Part shown: one piece after another, positions 1-8,222 of the stretch | Layout of the letters: every line of letters starts with the position of its first letter | Position numbering within the stretch: position 1 is the first letter of the stretch | Origin: Deltaproteobacteria bacterium | GTDB lineage: Bacteria > Desulfobacterota > Dissulfuribacteria > Dissulfuribacterales > JALVPX01 | DNA length: 20,172 nt | Assembly: GCA_027031565.1 (NCBI GenBank) | Contig: JALVPX010000074.1 | Location: forward strand, 1-20,172 | Reading direction: 5' to 3' | Translations under genes and position numbers: made by a program | The notes under the pieces: generated by a model | What the model saw: only the letters and a program-made list of their open reading frames with translations | Database searches by the model: none | Told to the model about the DNA's origin: nothing

Positions 1-1983
1 GTGGTGATACGGAATTTTGATCACGAAATTGAAACCGCATCCGAGATAAAGAACATCCTGCAGCTCCCAGAAGACTACAAAAGCGGGCCGTGGACTTGGA
101 CCATTAGCGAGCAGGCAGAGGCCCTACAGGTGGTAGAAAGACTGCAATACCTGCCGGAAAAGGAAGTAATTGTCGAGTGGCCGAAAGAGAGCGAGCAGAT
201 CAGGATCACGCGACCAGCCAGCCTGTCTGATCTTCATGTCCGCATATCGAGCGATCGGGACTGGTTTGGGCTGGATGGGGGAATAAAATTTGAGTCTGTA
301 GATACAAATATTGAGGACCTTTTGGACAGTGTGGCGCGTGGAGAGCGTTATGTGCGTTTGTCGCGCAATAAATATTTGGCCTTGTCCGAAGAGCTCGTGT
401 CCGGCTTGAAAATGCTGGCTGACGTGGCCCGCCGCAACAAGGATGGAAAGCCGGTCGTAAATGATGTTGCCCTGCCGGCATTGGAGGCGTTGCTGGAACA
501 GGCCGGCAGTGTACTGGCCCACGAGGAATGGCAAAACAAACTGCAGCAGTTCAAGGCTGCAATGGAGTTGGATCCCAAGCCCCATGTCACATTAAAGGCT
601 GAACTGCGTGACTATCAAGTTGACGGCTTCAAGTGGCTGGCCAGAATGGCTGCCTGGGGAATGGGATGTTGCCTTGCCGATGACATGGGACTAGGAAAGA
701 CACTGCAGGTACTGGCGGTGTTGTTGCGTAACGTGGATGCCGGCCCGGTACTCGTCCTTGCTCCCTCATCGGTGGGCTTCAACTGGATAAATGAGGCCAG
801 AAAATTCGCGCCCACCCTTAATCCTATTTTGTACAGGGACAAAAACCGCAAGGAAATGCTGAATAATCTCGGTCCAGGAGATCTGCTGGTCACGAGCTAT
901 TCACTCGTTTGGCGTGACATAGATGATCTGAACAAGGTTGAATGGGGCACTCTGGTCTTGGATGAGGCCCAGGCAGTTAAAAATGCCCACACCAAGACGG
1001 CCAAGGCCGTCCATACCTTGAATGCGAAATGGAAAGTTGCCATGACGGGCACGCCTGTGGAAAATCATCTGTCCGACCTTTGGAGTCTGTTCAAGGCCAT
1101 CGTGCCCGGCCTTTTTGGTCCTTGGGAGGCCTTTAAGCAAAAATTTGTTATTCCCATTGAGGCAGAGAAGGACAAAGGAGCCAGGCGAGCCCTTTCAAAG
1201 GTTGTCAGGCCCTTTATCCTCCGACGTACCAAGGCCGAGGTCCTGGAAGAGCTTCCCAGCAGGACCGAGCAGGTATTGTATGCAGAACTCAGTGAAGAAG
1301 AATCTACTTTGTATGAGTCTGTACGTTTAAAGGCCTTGCAGGACATCGAAAAGGATGAAGGTGGAGAAAAGAGTCGTTTCAAGATCCTGACTGCCTTGAC
1401 GAAACTGCGTCAAATAGCATGCCATCCTGCCATGGTGGTAGATGAATGGGATGGCCCTTCAGCAAAGATTACTATACTCCTTGATACCTTGGAGGCCCTT
1501 ACAGATGGTGGTCACAGGGCACTCATATTCAGTCAATTCACCACCTTGCTTGAACTAGTGAGGCGCGAGCTTGAAAAAAAAGGCATCTCATACCTGATGC
1601 TCACTGGGAAAACCCCTGTCAGAATCAGAGACGGGCTAATCGATTCGTTTCAGCGCGGAAGCGCAGACTGTTTCCTCATATCTTTAAAGGCAGGAGGAAC
1701 AGGACTGAACCTGACCGCAGCAGATTATGTAATCCACATGGACCCCTGGTGGAATCCGGCAGTGGAAGATCAGGCAACAGACAGGGTGCACCGAATAGGC
1801 CAAACCAGGCCTGTGACAGTTTATAAGCTGGTTGCCAAGGGGACCATCGAAGAAAGGATTCTTACCCTGCATAAAGAGAAAAAGGATCTAATTTCAGGCG
1901 TCCTCGAAGGAACCGATGAGGCTGCAAGATTGTCCGGTTCGGAACTCGTGGAGCTGATTAAGGGTGGTAGTTTAATCTATTGA
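1..1983 (+). CDS. SNF2-family DEAD/DEAH-box helicase, C-terminal part (5' truncated by window edge)
   Basis: An ATP-dependent SWI2/SNF2 DNA translocase of the bacterial type, which remodels protein-DNA or nucleic-acid complexes. In the 660 readable residues the helicase motifs occur in order: Walker A DDMGLGKT (227-234), motif II DEAQ (321-324, in place of DEAH), motif III MTGTP (348-352), and the SNF2 hallmark motif VI VHRIGQTRP (596-604) after DPWWNP (581-586). Both RecA-like lobes are therefore complete. Residues 1-190 look like the region that precedes the helicase core in long bacterial SNF2 proteins, which usually exceed 1000 residues and often carry an N-terminal SWIM zinc finger. The GTG at base 1 is probably an internal valine codon rather than the start, so I treat the gene as partial. 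It converges on the PHP gene across a palindromic element. Its biological role cannot be read from the neighbours. Confidence 0.93.
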   Translation: MVIRNFDHEIETASEIKNILQLPEDYKSGPWTWTISEQAEALQVVERLQYLPEKEVIVEWPKESEQIRITRPASLSDLHVRISSDRDWFGLDGGIKFESVDTNIEDLLDSVARGERYVRLSRNKYLALSEELVSGLKMLADVARRNKDGKPVVNDVALPALEALLEQAGSVLAHEEWQNKLQQFKAAMELDPKPHVTLKAELRDYQVDGFKWLARMAAWGMGCCLADDMGLGKTLQVLAVLLRNVDAGPVLVLAPSSVGFNWINEARKFAPTLNPILYRDKNRKEMLNNLGPGDLLVTSYSLVWRDIDDLNKVEWGTLVLDEAQAVKNAHTKTAKAVHTLNAKWKVAMTGTPVENHLSDLWSLFKAIVPGLFGPWEAFKQKFVIPIEAEKDKGARRALSKVVRPFILRRTKAEVLEELPSRTEQVLYAELSEEESTLYESVRLKALQDIEKDEGGEKSRFKILTALTKLRQIACHPAMVVDEWDGPSAKITILLDTLEALTDGGHRALIFSQFTTLLELVRRELEKKGISYLMLTGKTPVRIRDGLIDSFQRGSADCFLISLKAGGTGLNLTAADYVIHMDPWWNPAVEDQATDRVHRIGQTRPVTVYKLVAKGTIEERILTLHKEKKDLISGVLEGTDEAARLSGSELVELIKGGSLIY

Positions 1984-1985
1984 CG

Positions 1986-2125
1986 GGCTGCCTCTAAAAA
2001 TTGTCTTTTTTCCCAATGGCTGCGTTGCACTCAAAAAATAATCCTCGAAATATCAACAATATGTCTGCGGTTATTTTTTTGCGCGCCTTGCCCTTGAATA
2101 AAAATCCTAATTTTTAGAGGTAGCC
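1986..2125. repeat. MITE-like 140-bp imperfect palindrome
   Basis: The terminal 17 bases (GGCTGCCTCTAAAAATT at 1986-2002) match the reverse complement of the other end (AATTTTTAGAGGTAGCC at 2109-2125) at 16 of 17 positions. The similarity continues inward: CACTCAAAAAATAA near 2019-2032 pairs approximately with the complement of GGTTATTTTTTTGCGCG, so nearly the whole element can fold into one long imperfect hairpin. It holds no ORF. It lies three bases after the SNF2 stop codon and 68 bases from the end of the convergent PHP gene. Size, terminal inverted repeats and lack of coding capacity fit a non-autonomous miniature transposable element. Transcribed from either side it may also act as a bidirectional terminator. 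I could not identify a clear target-site duplication. Confidence 0.7.
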
Positions 2126-2193
2126 GACAGCAGGATTGATGCCTTGCGGCCCAGCAGACCATGGTATTTTATGCTGGTCAGCTCAAATCCTTG

Positions 2194-2850
2194 CTAAAAA
2201 AGTTTCTTTAAGACCTGCCAGACCGTTTCATAGATATTTTCAACATCATCTTCAGTGAGGCCGGCTCCCATTCCCACCAGCCTCGCCCTCTTTTGGGTCA
2301 TGAAGTCGTCCGGTGCATGGCCGTCCGAATTGATCACAAGGCCGGCGCCTGTCTTTTTGGCCATTTTGGCAACATGGCCGTTTGTAAGACTGTGCCCTTT
2401 TCTGCCAGACAATTCCAGGAATATGCCCCTTTCTTTGGCCTTTTGGGCATCTGGCTCAGAAATAAGGCCTGGATGGGCCAATATGTCTATATCTGCATCG
2501 AGCGCAGCCTTGTTGGTACCTGGAATCACAGGCTCAGTGACAGTCTCGCCGTGGCATACCACTATTTTTGCACCGAGCTCACGGGCCTTGGCTGCAAGGC
2601 GCGATATTTGATCAGGATGAACGTGGGTAAGCTCAATACCAGGAATGAGCTTTGTCGAGCCCGACTGGTTTATTTGTTCTGCTGCCTTTACCATTCTCGG
2701 CACTATGAAATCGAGATTGGAGGCGTCGGCGTGATCTGTTACAGCTATGGCATCGTATTCCATTACCTCCACGCGTCTTACAAGCTCGGCAGGAATCAAT
2801 TCTCCATCACTGAAGATAGAGTGGCAGTGTAGATCAAACATCAGGCCCAT
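2194..2850 (-). CDS. PHP-domain phosphoesterase (histidinol-phosphatase-like)
   Basis: A 218-residue single-domain PHP protein, the metal-dependent phosphoesterase fold found in histidinol phosphatases and in the PHP domains of bacterial DNA polymerases. The metal ligands expected of the family are visible: H8-C-H10 and D15 in the N-terminal HCHSIFSDGE motif, H40 in VTDHAD, E73 in PGIELTH, H100 in VVCHGE, H126 in AHPG, and D176-G-H178 near the C-terminus. It should therefore be an active enzyme, but its substrate is not predictable; nothing nearby belongs to histidine synthesis. It is the last gene of the minus-strand run, 8 nt after the DUF151 gene. No clear Shine-Dalgarno precedes the first ATG; the in-frame ATG at 2841 (residue 4) gives the MFDLHCHS start typical of relatives and is an equally good start. 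Confidence 0.88.
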   Translation of the reverse strand: MGLMFDLHCHSIFSDGELIPAELVRRVEVMEYDAIAVTDHADASNLDFIVPRMVKAAEQINQSGSTKLIPGIELTHVHPDQISRLAAKARELGAKIVVCHGETVTEPVIPGTNKAALDADIDILAHPGLISEPDAQKAKERGIFLELSGRKGHSLTNGHVAKMAKKTGAGLVINSDGHAPDDFMTQKRARLVGMGAGLTEDDVENIYETVWQVLKKLF

Positions 2851-2858
2851 AATGCGCG

Positions 2859-3359
2859 TTACATCTTGTACTTGACTGAATCTGCATCAAGATTTTCCAA
2901 TATTTCCCGCCACTTGTCTTTATCCTTGGCCTCACCCGCCTGGACAAACTCTGCGGTCTTCGTTGGTGCCGTCTTTTCTATTACGCCTTCATCGACATAG
3001 ATTTCAGCATCTGCTCTCAAGGCCATGGCAACTGCGTCACTGGGGCGTGCATCGACCTGATAGGTTTCTGTGCCATGATCAAGGGTTATCAGGGCATAAT
3101 AGGTGTTGTCCTTGAGGTCTGATATCTCTATCTTCGGTATTTTTACTCCAAGGGCCTTTAACAGATTGACGGCCAGGTCATGGGTCATGGGCCTGGCAAA
3201 GCCGATCTTTTCCATTTCCGTAGCAATGGCAGTAGCCTCCAGCAGCCCTATCCAAATAGGCAGGGTCCTGTCGCCCCCTTCCTCCTTGAGGATCAGGATA
3301 GGGGAATTGGATTCAGGATCCAACGTTATAGCATGTACGTACATCTTGATTTTTGCCAT
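2859..3359 (-). CDS. Bifunctional nuclease (DUF151/BFN) family protein
   Basis: A 166-residue protein whose first ~130 residues form a DUF151 (bifunctional nuclease) domain. Recognisable family segments are the N-terminal VHAITLDPESNSPILILKEE stretch, LPIWIGLLEATAIA (about residues 33-46), the PMTHDL segment near 57-62, and DARPSDAVAMALRADAEIYV near 103-122. The remaining ~40 residues are a charged tail; the C-terminal UVR motif present in some homologs is absent. Plant and archaeal relatives have reported DNase/RNase activity, but the role of bacterial copies is poorly known. It follows miaB by 31 nt on the same strand, an arrangement I recall as common in deltaproteobacteria, so co-transcription is likely. 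Confidence 0.9.
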   Translation of the reverse strand: MAKIKMYVHAITLDPESNSPILILKEEGGDRTLPIWIGLLEATAIATEMEKIGFARPMTHDLAVNLLKALGVKIPKIEISDLKDNTYYALITLDHGTETYQVDARPSDAVAMALRADAEIYVDEGVIEKTAPTKTAEFVQAGEAKDKDKWREILENLDADSVKYKM

Positions 3360-3390
3360 AAATAATCACCAGAATAAGGATTTGACTTTT

Positions 3391-4758
3391 TCAGGATAAC
3401 GGTAATGTAAACACTTTGGACCCATTATGCAAAGGCGCTGAAGAGGGATCCAGCAACGAACCAACCAGTGAGTGATAACCAGCCTTTTCTACAACTATAT
3501 TGCAGAAGGTACCGATCAGTTCTTTTGGGCCGTGAAAATTTACCACGTGATTCCCGCGTGTCCTGGCCGTCAGCTGGCCACGGCCGTTCCTGCTCACACC
3601 CTCAACCAGTACTTCCACCGTGCGGCCGACCAACATGCCATATTTTTTAAGGCTGATTTCGTTTTGAAGCTCGAGCACCTGCGTCAGCCTGGCAGATTTG
3701 ATTTCTTCGTCCACTTGGTCATTGAACCGGGCGGCCTTTGTATTCGGCCTTGGAGAATATTTGAATGCAAATATCTGGTCAAATTCCACCTCTTTCAATA
3801 ACGATATCGTTTGTTCAAAGTCATCATCACTTTCACCAGGAGAGCCTACTATCAAGTCGGTGGTTAGTACAATTTGGGGGCATCTCCTCCTTAATCTCTC
3901 GACAATATCGAGATAATGTTCCCTGCTGTATTTCCGGTTCATGCGTTTTAACACCCTGTTTGACCCTGATTGAACTGGCAGATGGAGGTGTTCGCAAAGG
4001 GGCACGAGATCACCAAAACAGTCAATGATATCCTGGGTCAAATCCTTGGGATGGCTCGTGGTGAAACGAACCCTTTTCAGGCCTGAAATGTTGCAGATTG
4101 AACGCAACAGGCCCGAGAAGGTGGTTCCGAGGCCTTTTCCATACGAATTTACATTTTGTCCCAGGAGTGTGATCTCCTTGACCCCCTGACTCACTGCCCT
4201 GACTGCTTCGTCTATGATGTGAGCAGGTGGCCTGCTTACCTCCCTTCCCCTAGTATATGGCACAACGCAGTAAGTGCAGAAGTTGTTGCACCCCTGCATA
4301 ATGGTGATGAACGTCCTCACAGCATCCTTTTCAGGCAGAGGGGCCTTGATTTCGGGAATGACGAAATCGTCTTGCAGGGTGGTCAATGTGACAGCTTGTC
4401 TGCCCCTATGTACCTCCTTCAAGGCCTTGGGAAGCGAATGGATTCCCTGGGGCCCGGCAACTATGTCCACAAACGGAGCCCGTTCCTGCAGCCTCCTGCC
4501 TTCCTGCTGGGCCACACATCCGGTAACGGCAATCTTGAGGTCAGGATTCTGGTCTTTCAACCTCCTGAACCTTCCAACGAGGCTGTAAACCTTGTTTTCG
4601 GCCTTTTCCCTTATTGAGCAAGTATTTACGATTATCAAATCCGCCTCTTCAGGAACCTTGCACAGTTCATAATCTGAAGATAGCATTTGAACCATTCGCT
4701 GTGAGTCATATTCATTCATCTGGCAGCCAAAAGTGGCTACGTAAAGTTTTTTTTTCAT
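3391..4758 (-). CDS. miaB: tRNA-2-methylthio-N6-isopentenyladenosine-37 synthase MiaB
   Basis: A radical-SAM methylthiotransferase that adds a methylthio group to i6A at position 37 of tRNAs reading UNN codons. Counting from the ATG at 4758 (455 residues), the N-terminal domain has its three [4Fe-4S] cysteines, C12 (FGCQMNEYDS), C47 (NTCSIRE) and C81 (TGCVAQQEG). The radical-SAM CxxxCxxC follows at C157, C161 and C164 (QGCNNFCTYCVVPYTRGRE), and a TRAM-type RNA-binding domain occupies the last ~65 residues. Length and order are those of MiaB rather than RimO or MtaB, because FGCQMNEYDS and YTRGREVSRP are MiaB signatures. A TTG three codons upstream (4767) overlaps the tolC-like stop and is an alternative start; I prefer the ATG because MKKKLYV resembles the family N-terminus. 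No strong Shine-Dalgarno is present, suggesting translational coupling to the gene before it. Confidence 0.95.
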   Translation of the reverse strand: MKKKLYVATFGCQMNEYDSQRMVQMLSSDYELCKVPEEADLIIVNTCSIREKAENKVYSLVGRFRRLKDQNPDLKIAVTGCVAQQEGRRLQERAPFVDIVAGPQGIHSLPKALKEVHRGRQAVTLTTLQDDFVIPEIKAPLPEKDAVRTFITIMQGCNNFCTYCVVPYTRGREVSRPPAHIIDEAVRAVSQGVKEITLLGQNVNSYGKGLGTTFSGLLRSICNISGLKRVRFTTSHPKDLTQDIIDCFGDLVPLCEHLHLPVQSGSNRVLKRMNRKYSREHYLDIVERLRRRCPQIVLTTDLIVGSPGESDDDFEQTISLLKEVEFDQIFAFKYSPRPNTKAARFNDQVDEEIKSARLTQVLELQNEISLKKYGMLVGRTVEVLVEGVSRNGRGQLTARTRGNHVVNFHGPKELIGTFCNIVVEKAGYHSLVGSLLDPSSAPLHNGSKVFTLPLS

Positions 4759-4763
4759 CTTTC

Positions 4764-6146
4764 TCAATTGTCCGTCTTGTTGAATCTGAAATTTACTGAA
4801 ATCTTGTTATCATTTCCAATAGCATATTCGAGGTTTGCCTCTGCCTTTGCATAGTGGGCAACAGATATAACATAACGGCTCTTTGCCTGGGTGAGAAGCG
4901 TTTGTGCATCGAGCACGTCTGTAGAGGTGGTAAGCTGCTGACGGTATCTTTCATTATACAACCTGAAGTTTTCCTCTGCATGCTCCAAGGCGGATTCCGT
5001 GACTTTGATTGCCTTCTCGGCCTCTTTGAGGCGTAAAAAGGCCTCCTTTACCTCAAAACACACCTGTTCCTTCAAATCGTTGTAGGCGCTTTTGGCCAAT
5101 TTTAGTCTCACATCTGCCGCCTTTATCTCATCAAAGGTCTGCCCCCAGTTCCAAAGCTCCCAAGAGGCCTTGACCAGAAGTGTGACCTGTTCAGTATCCC
5201 CAAAAGGATTTTCCCGCATAAACGGGGTATCCCCTGTTCGTTCATAAGTCCCAGTCAGTTGAAGCTGAGGCCACAGCCTTGCCTTTGCAGCCTTTTTAAG
5301 GCGTTCTGCCTTTTTAACTGCCAGCCTCCCTGCCATAAGCTCCGGCCTTTGCGCCTCTGCCATTACATACAAGTTGTCAAGGTCATGTTTAAAAGGAGTA
5401 AATCTCAACTGGTCAGATGGAATCAGATCTTGAGACAAGGGCCTCTGCATCACCAAATTCAGCCGGGCCTTGGCAATGTCCACGTCATGAAGCGCCTTGA
5501 TAAGGTCTTCTTCGCCCTTTGCCAGTTCCACCTTGCTTTCAAGCAGATCGTTTCGCGTGCGCAATCCAGCTTCGTAAAAGCCCTTTGCATCGGCCAGGTG
5601 GGCCTTGAGGCGTTTATGGGCGGCTTCCGCCTCTTCTAGAAGCTTCTGTGCCTTGACCAGGTCGAAATAGAGGTTTTTGACCTGGCGAACCAACTCATTT
5701 GCTTGTTGTGTAAGCATCAAATTTGATATATCCACCTCTATTTTTGCTGCCTTGAAGGTGTTCCACAGGCGTCCTCCCAAAAAGAGTGGTTGCGTGACAT
5801 ACGCCTTCCAATTGTAGGTTTCGTGCGGGCTTATGACGGTCTTTCTTCCAAATATGGTGATTTCGCTTTCGTCTCTTCGCCAAAGCAGTGAATAGTCTGT
5901 CTGAAGCCTCGGAAACATTTCTTTTTTGGATGCCTTTGCGTTGTAAAGGGCCTCTTCGAGCCTGAGCCTGGATTGTATCAGACCCCAGTTTCTTTGAAGC
6001 GCGATATCAATGCATTCCTTCAGGCTAATTGGGCGTTCTGTACCGGCAGTGCATTCCGTACCCCATGCAAGACAGCCCGAAAGCGTCATTAATAATGCAA
6101 ATAAAAAGATGGTAGAGGGGCGTTTCTCAGCAAAAATCGATTCCAT
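4764..6146 (-). CDS. TolC-family outer-membrane efflux/export protein
   Basis: A 460-residue TolC-like protein, the trimeric outer-membrane channel of tripartite efflux pumps and type I secretion. The two structural repeats of the family are visible, with the first beta-hairpin region ending in YVTQPLFLGGRLWNT (about 116-130) and the equivalent KASWELWNWGQTFDEIKAA near 325-345. Long alanine-, leucine- and charge-rich helices lie around them (about 150-235 and 360-440). The N-terminus is a signal peptide with hydrophobic core residues 13-22 followed by LSGC (C25), which fits a lipobox; cleavage after the nearby CLA is an alternative. No inner-membrane pump or periplasmic adaptor gene adjoins it, so its partner must lie elsewhere. 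The start overlaps the upstream small gene by 20 nt, and the stop lies 5 nt before the miaB ATG. Confidence 0.9.
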   Translation of the reverse strand: MESIFAEKRPSTIFLFALLMTLSGCLAWGTECTAGTERPISLKECIDIALQRNWGLIQSRLRLEEALYNAKASKKEMFPRLQTDYSLLWRRDESEITIFGRKTVISPHETYNWKAYVTQPLFLGGRLWNTFKAAKIEVDISNLMLTQQANELVRQVKNLYFDLVKAQKLLEEAEAAHKRLKAHLADAKGFYEAGLRTRNDLLESKVELAKGEEDLIKALHDVDIAKARLNLVMQRPLSQDLIPSDQLRFTPFKHDLDNLYVMAEAQRPELMAGRLAVKKAERLKKAAKARLWPQLQLTGTYERTGDTPFMRENPFGDTEQVTLLVKASWELWNWGQTFDEIKAADVRLKLAKSAYNDLKEQVCFEVKEAFLRLKEAEKAIKVTESALEHAEENFRLYNERYRQQLTTSTDVLDAQTLLTQAKSRYVISVAHYAKAEANLEYAIGNDNKISVNFRFNKTDN

Positions 6147-6417
6147 AGGCCTTTATCCTGTTTTTCAGGCTGTTCAGGATCCCAAGCAGCAAGCCCTTTT
6201 CAGAAGAGGGAAATGTTATGCAGACCTTTCCTCTTGTCTTGTCAAGGGTGGTTAAAATAAAAAGATTGTCATAGCCTTCCAAAATGAATTTTAAAAAAAA
6301 GATCCCGTTTGGATCCATGATAAATTTCATGTCTTCGTGTCTCATGGAACGTCTATAGCTCAATGTCACCATCTCTTCAATTGGTGCCATGCATGCACCC
6401 CATGGCTTTTTGATCAA
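6127..6417 (-). CDS. Small DUF4911-like protein
   Basis: A 96-residue protein that I match to DUF4911 from memory of its pattern: a short N-terminal strand with paired arginines (YRRSM), a helix-like IFFLKFILEGYDNLFILTTLD segment (about 39-59), then a strand VCITFPSSE and a C-terminal helix GLLLGILNSLKNRI. No catalytic residues stand out and its function is unknown. It opens the minus-strand run, and its end overlaps the tolC-like start by 20 nt, so the two are probably co-translated. The start is uncertain: the longest frame begins with TTG at 6417, whereas the in-frame ATGs at 6390 and 6372 are the more conventional candidates; the 6390 start follows a GGGG run by 8 nt. Confidence 0.62.
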   Translation of the reverse strand: MIKKPWGACMAPIEEMVTLSYRRSMRHEDMKFIMDPNGIFFLKFILEGYDNLFILTTLDKTRGKVCITFPSSEKGLLLGILNSLKNRIKAYGIDFC

Positions 6418-6442
6418 AAAATATTATTTACCATCCATCAAA

Positions 6443-6471
6443 TTGACAGTCAGGGCAAGCCTATGTAGTTT
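6443..6471 (+). promoter_or_regulatory. Putative sigma-70 promoter of recJ-smc
   Basis: A perfect -35 hexamer TTGACA (6443-6448) is followed after exactly 17 bases by TAGTTT (6466-6471), a weak -10 matching 3 of 6 consensus positions. The predicted transcription start, about 6478, is only one or two bases before the recJ ATG, which would make the mRNA essentially leaderless. The prediction rests on sequence alone. Confidence 0.45.
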
Positions 6472-6479
6472 TCTGCGGC

Positions 6480-8222
6480 ATGGATTCCCTCATATTGAAC
6501 CGCCAATGGCGCTTCCCGGATGCCGACAAGGTCAGGATCCAGGCCCTTGCAAGGGAGCGCGGGGTGCCTGAACTTATTGCCTGTTTTCTTTATAACCGGG
6601 GTATTAATTCCAGTGAAGAGCTTGATCGTCATTTAAATCCAACCTTACATGGCCTGCATGATCCCGCATCAATGGCAGGCATGGAAGAAGCCATAGACCG
6701 CTTGGTATACGCTGTAAGACATGGAGAACGCATAGGCATTTTCGGAGATTATGATGCAGACGGGGTGTCGGCATCTGCACTGGTATACTTGTTTTTGCAG
6801 GAAATAGGCGTTGGGTGTGAAGTCTATATTCCCCACAGGGAACAGGACGGCTACGGACTCAACCCGGAGGGGCTTGAATGGCTGGCCGGCAGGGGCTGTT
6901 CCCTGATAGTAACAGTTGATTGCGGCATAGGAAACGTTGCCGAGATCGAGTGGGCCAGGCAACGCGGTCTTGATATCATTGTCACCGATCATCATCTGCC
7001 CCCGGAAGTGCTGCCGCCTGCAATTGCCGTGGTGAACCCGAGACAATCAAGGTGTCCTTTTCCTTTCAAGGAGTTGGCAGGGGTAGGAGTCGCCTTTAAT
7101 CTCATCCGGGCCCTGAGGGGAAGGCTCTATAATGAGGGCACGTGGTCTTCTCCAGAGCAAGTTCCAAACCTGAAGAAATACCTGGATCTGGTTGCAATAG
7201 GCACGGTAGCAGATGTCATGCCCCTTGTGGGTGACAACAGGGTCCTTGTGAAGGCAGGGTTTGAGGTATTGGAAAGGGAGCCCAGGCCTGGATTAAAGGC
7301 ATTGCTTGAAATAGCGTGCGTCAGGGGAGATATTTCCGCCCACGATATTGGCTTCAGGCTTGCGCCGCGCATAAATGCTGCCGGCAGGGTCGATCATGCC
7401 GAAGTTGCCTTGCGGCTTCTTGTTACAAGCGATCGAGATGAGGCAGCGGTGCTGGCAAAAGAGCTTCAGCAGCTCAATAACAAGCGCCAGGCCCAGGAAG
7501 GCGCGATCTTGAAAGAGGCCTTGTCTCTGGCAGAAAAGATGGGCGATAGGCATGCCTATGTGCTTTCTTCGTCCAATTGGAAAAAGGGGGTCCTTGGCAT
7601 TGTTGCATCCCGCCTTTCAGAGCAGCTCAAAAAGCCGGTTCTGCTCCTGTGCAGGGAGGGGGATGAGCTTCACGGTTCAGGAAGATGCCCTGTGGGATTC
7701 AACTTGCATGACATGTTGAGCAGCTGCTCCAAGTATCTCCTCTCCTTTGGAGGCCACAAGGCAGCAGCAGGTTTGAGGCTGCACGCAGCTCAAATGGATG
7801 CCTTTGTCGATACTTTTGAGCATAAAGTGGCTGAACAAATGGGTGGCGATGGGCCTGCAAAGGAGATTCTCGGGATCGATGCCTGGGCTGACCTTGCATC
7901 CTTGACAGATTCAAGTTTCTTTTCCTTTTTATCCAGGCTCGAGCCCTTTGGGGAAGGATTCCCAAGGCCGCTGGTTGCACTGAAAGATTTCGAACTTTAC
8001 CATAAGACAGTGGTGGGTAACAGGCATTTGAAGTTGCGGCTGGGCGCAAGGGATGGGGGAGGTTCAGGCACTATTGATCTCCTTGCCTGGGGGCACGGAG
8101 ACAAGATTGATCTGGATTGGCAGGAAATGGAACTGGCGTGTTTTCCTGAATATAACAATTGGAATGGAACTAAACGGATTCAGTTAGTCTTGAAGGATGC
8201 CAGGTGTAAACACAGGTTGTGA
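6480..8222 (+). CDS. recJ: Single-stranded-DNA-specific exonuclease RecJ
   Basis: A 580-residue DHH-family 5'-3' exonuclease specific for single-stranded DNA, acting in RecFOR recombination, base-excision and mismatch repair. The metal-binding motifs of the DHH domain are intact: DYDADG (90-95), VDCG (146-149), TDHH (169-172) and the DVMPL aspartate (D245). The DHHA1 domain shows HGSGRCP and then the FGGHKAAAG motif with GGHK at 424-427. A C-terminal OB-fold-like region completes a normal-length RecJ. The ATG at 6480 gives an N-terminus (RQWRFPDAD) like other RecJ proteins, although no Shine-Dalgarno precedes it. The stop overlaps the smc start by four bases (GTGA), so smc is probably translated by coupled reinitiation. 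Confidence 0.95.
   Translation: MDSLILNRQWRFPDADKVRIQALARERGVPELIACFLYNRGINSSEELDRHLNPTLHGLHDPASMAGMEEAIDRLVYAVRHGERIGIFGDYDADGVSASALVYLFLQEIGVGCEVYIPHREQDGYGLNPEGLEWLAGRGCSLIVTVDCGIGNVAEIEWARQRGLDIIVTDHHLPPEVLPPAIAVVNPRQSRCPFPFKELAGVGVAFNLIRALRGRLYNEGTWSSPEQVPNLKKYLDLVAIGTVADVMPLVGDNRVLVKAGFEVLEREPRPGLKALLEIACVRGDISAHDIGFRLAPRINAAGRVDHAEVALRLLVTSDRDEAAVLAKELQQLNNKRQAQEGAILKEALSLAEKMGDRHAYVLSSSNWKKGVLGIVASRLSEQLKKPVLLLCREGDELHGSGRCPVGFNLHDMLSSCSKYLLSFGGHKAAAGLRLHAAQMDAFVDTFEHKVAEQMGGDGPAKEILGIDAWADLASLTDSSFFSFLSRLEPFGEGFPRPLVALKDFELYHKTVVGNRHLKLRLGARDGGGSGTIDLLAWGHGDKIDLDWQEMELACFPEYNNWNGTKRIQLVLKDARCKHRL

Noticed and set aside
2293..2832. 179-codon plus-strand frame opposite the PHP gene
   Set aside because: It is antisense to a gene with all PHP metal-binding motifs, shows no recognisable domain and is odd in composition.
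4156..4617. 153-codon plus-strand frame opposite miaB
   Set aside because: It is antisense to the conserved radical-SAM region of MiaB, and low-quality, Pro/Cys-rich translation suggests a shadow frame.
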